Positions 13,578-13,648 of a stretch of DNA of 13,648 nucleotides are shown piece after piece. The notes beneath the pieces are model-generated. The model was not told the origin of the DNA. It saw only the letters and a list, made by a program, of their open reading frames with translations, and searched no databases. Source of the DNA: CAYUNA01 sp047629355 (GTDB lineage: Bacteria; Bacteroidota; Bacteroidia; Chitinophagales; Saprospiraceae); contig JBLHWU010000175.1 in the NCBI GenBank assembly GCA_047629355.1, positions 1 to 13,648 on the forward strand, written 5' to 3'. The stretch's first letter is position 1. Each line of letters opens with the position of its first letter. The position numbers were made by a program, and so were the translations under genes.

Positions 13578-13615
13578 AAAAATAGTTCCGTGATGTAGAC
13601 CATGCAACGATTTTT
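13578..13615 (-). repeat. Diverged piece matching the MITE B core, inverted
   Basis: AAAAATAGTTCCGT, ten variable bases, then ATGCAACGATTTTT: this matches the complement of the MITE B interior (AAAAATAGTTCCGT-AACGAAGGCT-ATGCAACGATTTTT) at 33 of 38 positions. The rest of B is not recognisable around it; the window ends 33 bases later. Confidence 0.6.
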
Positions 13616-13648
13616 AAAAGAAAACTATCGAAAAAATCTTGCTTTCAA
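13602..13648 (+). CDS. Possible start of a gene running off the window
   Basis: ATG at 13602 opens a frame that stays open to the window edge: MQRFLKENYRKNLAF plus a partial codon. Composition is plausible for a real protein start, but only 15 residues are visible and the ATG lies inside a block shared with the MITE B core, so it may be chance. No family recognised. Confidence 0.3.
   Translation, partial: MQRFLKENYRKNLAF

Overview
The window looks like chromosomal DNA of a Bacteroidota bacterium. It is AT-rich, has TAnnTTTG-type -7 boxes, many secreted proteins with signal peptides ending in an Ala-Gln-like site, a DUF5916/CBM9-like outer-membrane protein, a DUF4412 protein and a Uma2 endonuclease gene. 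A Saprospiria- or Cytophagia-like host is a guess from this gene mix; there is no rRNA or tRNA to confirm it.

Layout. (1) 1-1220 is a decaying toxin-antitoxin locus: the tail of an unrecognised gene, an intact VapB-like antitoxin, a VapC/PIN toxin gene killed by a nonsense codon plus an 11-bp tandem duplication, a small orphan ORF, and a second, degenerate copy of the antitoxin gene. (2) 1228-2603 holds two secreted proteins in tandem, the second with a TonB-C-like C-terminus. (3) 2626-3902 holds an antitoxin-like ORF, what may be the first residues of a lost PIN toxin, and a Uma2-family gene cut into three pieces by two unrelated miniature inverted-repeat elements. Removing both elements with one target-site copy each restores a single 220-codon frame. 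(4) 3907-8336, minus strand, encodes a 651-aa secreted helical protein and, after a hairpin-rich gap, a 732-aa DUF5916 protein. (5) 8337-10600 holds a third hairpin element, a DUF4412 protein and, convergent to it, a cation diffusion facilitator with an HMA-like N-terminus; a perfect 15-bp hairpin separates the two. (6) 10600-13250 is a non-coding leader followed by a cysteine dioxygenase and a group II PLP decarboxylase most like cysteine sulfinate decarboxylase. Together these two would convert cysteine to hypotaurine. (7) 13251-13648 holds a second, almost identical copy of the 159-bp element, a 72-bp palindrome, and a block resembling the element's core that runs into a possible new gene start at the window edge.

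The most informative feature is the set of non-autonomous inverted-repeat elements: at least three families with clear boundaries, one with two copies differing at only 2 of 159 positions and each flanked by a TAA/TTA triplet. No transposase gene is present, so they would have to be moved in trans. The metabolic centrepiece is the CDO plus decarboxylase pair, in which every catalytic residue I checked is present, including the Cys and Tyr that form the cross-link in mammalian CDO.
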